DNA of 64,000 nt. Source: Pseudorasbora parva. Its lineage: Eukaryota > Chordata > Actinopteri > Cypriniformes > Gobionidae. The notes under the pieces are model-generated. The model had not been told where the DNA came from, did no database searches, and saw nothing but the letters and a program-made list of their open reading frames with translations. A program made the position numbers and the translations under genes. Where the stretch lies: the NCBI RefSeq assembly GCF_024679245.1, contig NC_090173.1, positions 49,516,876-49,580,875 of the forward strand. The letters run 5' to 3'. Shown here one piece after another: positions 62,177 to 64,000 of this stretch; the first letter of the stretch is position 1; every line of letters begins with the position of its first letter.

Positions 62177-63938
62177 TGTGTGTGGCTGTGTGCACAGATT
62201 AAAGCACCTAATTGCATTCTCTTTTGCCTCTTCCAGCACTTGAATGGTTTAAATATATTGAATGTGAATATATTCACATTCAACTAAACTGGGCAAGACA
62301 AACACATCCTAATGATAACCTTGCACTCTACGGTGGTTCAACTTGCAATTAAATCACATGCATGCCGTGGAGCCTGGACCATACAGATCACTTAACTACG
62401 TTTCGGTTAACCCCTAAAGCGCCACTACATCAACACATGGCGTGTACCTTTTTGATCCTGGCGGAGTTTCAGGAGAGTCTTTTCTAGCTCCTGTATTCCA
62501 TCGTCCTGCTGCCGAATTTCTATGAAAGATTATAAATATATAAAATTGACTTTAAGTCCATGTGTGCTTAACAGGTGACAATAGAAGACTTTATACAATA
62601 ACTACACCATATACAGTACAATAAAAAATTATATATTTAATATATAATAAACCTTTATACAATATTAAATATACACATCAAAAATTATGCATCACAACAA
62701 AAAAATATAAATTATAAATAAATAACTACACAAATTGTACTGTCAAGTTGTTCAGTAAGTCAGTAAACTAATATTAGTCAAATCTTAAACATTTGCAGTG
62801 TAAACTTATTGTTTAGTAAACGTTTGTTTTTTTACAGAATAAAAACTTTTAGCTCGATAATTGAAAGCCAGCTCATACGCACTCAATAATTTCTCTTGAA
62901 ATAATATTATTCGATTTGTGTCTTATCTGATTGGTTCTGTGAACTGAGGCTTTTGCTGGCAAAGGGAAGTGGCAAGTAGAAGTTTCTTAAGTATTAAATG
63001 TCACATGATCCTTCAGAAATCATTTTAATAGGCTGATTTAGTGGTCTGTTACTATTAGTAATTATTATTGGTGCTCAACTAATAATAATGACTAATAATG
63101 ATGTTGGATTACACTTTATTTTAAGGTGTCACTGTTACAGTGTAATTTTATATTTAAGTAATGAGTAATAATAATTAACTACATGCACTTCTTACTATAG
63201 GGTTAGGATAGGATTATGGCTTGGTTGAAGGTAAGTTGCATGTAATTATGCATAATTTACTGTTATTACTATAGTAAGTGCATGTAACATATGTAACAAG
63301 GACACTGTAAAATAAAGTGTAACTAAATGTTGATTACTATTTTGGTGGAGACTATGATTTTTTTCTTATTATTCTTTGATGAATAGAGAAATCTTAAATA
63401 ATAGTGACAATATAAATTTGGTTTAACCAGTTCAGCAAAAGAGCAACGCTGGAATTTCTGAAGGAGTGAATAACACCTGTCGTATTGTGTTGAACATAGA
63501 TGTGGTTAAAGGAACAACGAACAAATACAAGAAATGAGTAATAACACACCAAGCATCCTCTTACTCAATCATAAGCCACCATTGGAAATAAGCCAGTGTT
63601 CGAGTTACAACAATCAGGAAACTAAAGCGCATTCACTTTTTCCCAATAAATAATCGTCGGACAAACAAAGTTTTAAAAAGAGGCGGTGGAGCGTCTCAGA
63701 TTACAGATGAGTAAACACCATGGGAGTATAAAAATGTGGATCTACCAGATTTTATTTTTAACAATCAGAGCGGCCACTTAAAATAAAAGTGTTTGACAGG
63801 CTGACTCAATACAGAGAAACAAAAGAAAAACTACCTCTGATGACTCGCAAGGCAGTGTGCGGCTGATCCAGAGAGAGAGCGATACCCAGAGCCTTCAGGT
63901 ACTTCTTCTCATTAAGTAAATTTGACAGTTCCTGCTGC
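54337..63938 (-). CDS. tbl3: Tbl3 (transducin beta-like 3, UTP13), 3' exons; gene continues past the right edge
   Basis: Tbl3 is a WD40 protein of the small-subunit processome, needed for 18S pre-rRNA processing in the nucleolus. Minus-strand exons seen: 63835-63938, 62448-62519, 60693-60851, 60500-60580, and a last exon 54337 to about 54764. The first four encode the C-terminal Utp13 helical domain, e.g. QQELSNLLNEKKYLKALGIA, VVWNTNSRSCLDAQAVL and RHMQRIGRLLQASMFLDYMW, closely matching human TBL3. The WD40 repeats lie beyond 64,000. The last exon encodes an acidic Ser/Glu/Asp-rich tail (EDDEMDTSPQS, DVSSEESEDEEEVMEIS) absent from human TBL3. Its acceptor is uncertain: the phase needed is met by sites giving exon starts at 54,764 or 54,713, while the best-looking 'tttctag' site (54,691) is out of phase with the preceding exon. 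The gene is convergent with noxo1, as in human. Confidence 0.9.
54868..57612. repeat. 2.7-kb minisatellite, 21-bp unit, in the tbl3 last intron
   Basis: The unit is about GAGATATAAAGTCAGAATTGT, with roughly 125 copies by length. Variation is confined mainly to the six bases before TATAAAGTCAGAATT (GAGAGA, GTGAGG, GAGTGA, GTGTGA, GTGAGA). A long run of variant units at 55,360-55,560 recurs at 55,967-56,200 (607 bp apart, about 29 units), showing higher-order duplication. The first 100 bp contain an inverted copy, 'tctcgcaattctgactttgc'. Open frames across it (RDIKSEL, RYKVRIE) are artefacts of a 21-bp period. Confidence 0.95.
57613..60499. other. Rest of the tbl3 last intron
   Basis: Between the minisatellite and the upstream tbl3 exon I see no gene. 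57,613-57,800 looks like a dispersed repeat ('aaagggatcccctggtg' start) and a short CA-rich stretch lies near 57,945. The open frames at 58,029 and 58,481 show no recognisable domain. Confidence 0.5.
61230..61515. repeat. Dispersed repeat in a tbl3 intron
   Basis: Ends with 'ttggacccaagaataaagcg', the inverse of a frequent teleost repeat start, and contains 'gtagtcattaagttattggg' and related AT-rich sequence. It is non-coding. Confidence 0.5.
62127..62185. repeat. (TC)n(TG)n microsatellite
   Basis: A short TC run then about 20 TG units, in a tbl3 intron. Confidence 0.95.
63109..63323. mobile_element. Short MITE with 'ttacactttattttaa' ends
   Basis: The left 'ttacactttattttaaggtg' is mirrored by the right 'gacactgtaaaataaagtgt'. 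It is about 215 bp, within the tbl3 intron between the first two exons seen. Confidence 0.7.
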
Positions 63939-64000
63939 CTGCGAAGACACCACAAAATCCATTAGCACTCAAAAGGAGATGTGTTTTAGAATGACAGACA

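Overview
The window is vertebrate nuclear DNA from a teleost fish, most likely a cyprinid (carp, barb or zebrafish relative). The evidence is split genes whose products match known vertebrate proteins, together with a dense load of fish-type hAT-like and Tc1-like elements, MITEs, L2- and RTE-like LINE pieces, a finTRIM-like remnant and very long simple repeats. No organism name was given, so the species is inferred. No CRISPR arrays, operons or other prokaryotic features are present.

Layout. (1) 1-14,628 is probably the first intron of tom1l2, whose exon 1 lies on the minus strand at 14,629-14,680; it is filled with nested DNA transposons. (2) 14,681-15,383 is a short head-to-head promoter shared by tom1l2 and drc3, containing an RFX-type X-box palindrome. 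(3) 15,384-23,457 is drc3 (plus strand, 12 coding exons, 520 aa by my reading). Two of its introns appear to be U12-type AT-AC introns. (4) 24,370-29,999 is gid4 (plus strand, 6 exons, 217 aa). (5) 30,000-44,463 is a gene-poor, transposon-rich interval with a decayed minisatellite, Tc1-like elements, a LINE ORF1 piece, a finTRIM piece and a 1.9-kb GATA/GACA array. (6) 44,464-47,908 is noxo1 (plus strand, 8 exons, 478 aa). (7) 47,909-54,336 holds an apparently perfect 1,424-bp tandem duplication that includes a truncated LINE. (8) 54,337-64,000 carries the 3' half of tbl3 (minus strand, running off the right edge); its last intron contains a 2.7-kb, 21-bp minisatellite.

Gene order and meaning. 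tom1l2/drc3 head-to-head followed by gid4 is the order of human 17p11.2, with atpaf2 missing between drc3 and gid4. Convergent noxo1/tbl3 is the arrangement of human 16p13.3. The window therefore joins two conserved blocks across a transposon-rich gap. The products do unrelated jobs: endosomal sorting (Tom1l2), motile-cilium dynein regulation (Drc3), N-degron recognition by the CTLH ubiquitin ligase (Gid4), NADPH oxidase organisation (Noxo1) and ribosome biogenesis (Tbl3). They do not form a pathway. The most notable sequence findings are the two AT-AC introns in drc3, the X-box, a non-transposon-looking core shared by two different transposons, and the three tandem-array landscapes.
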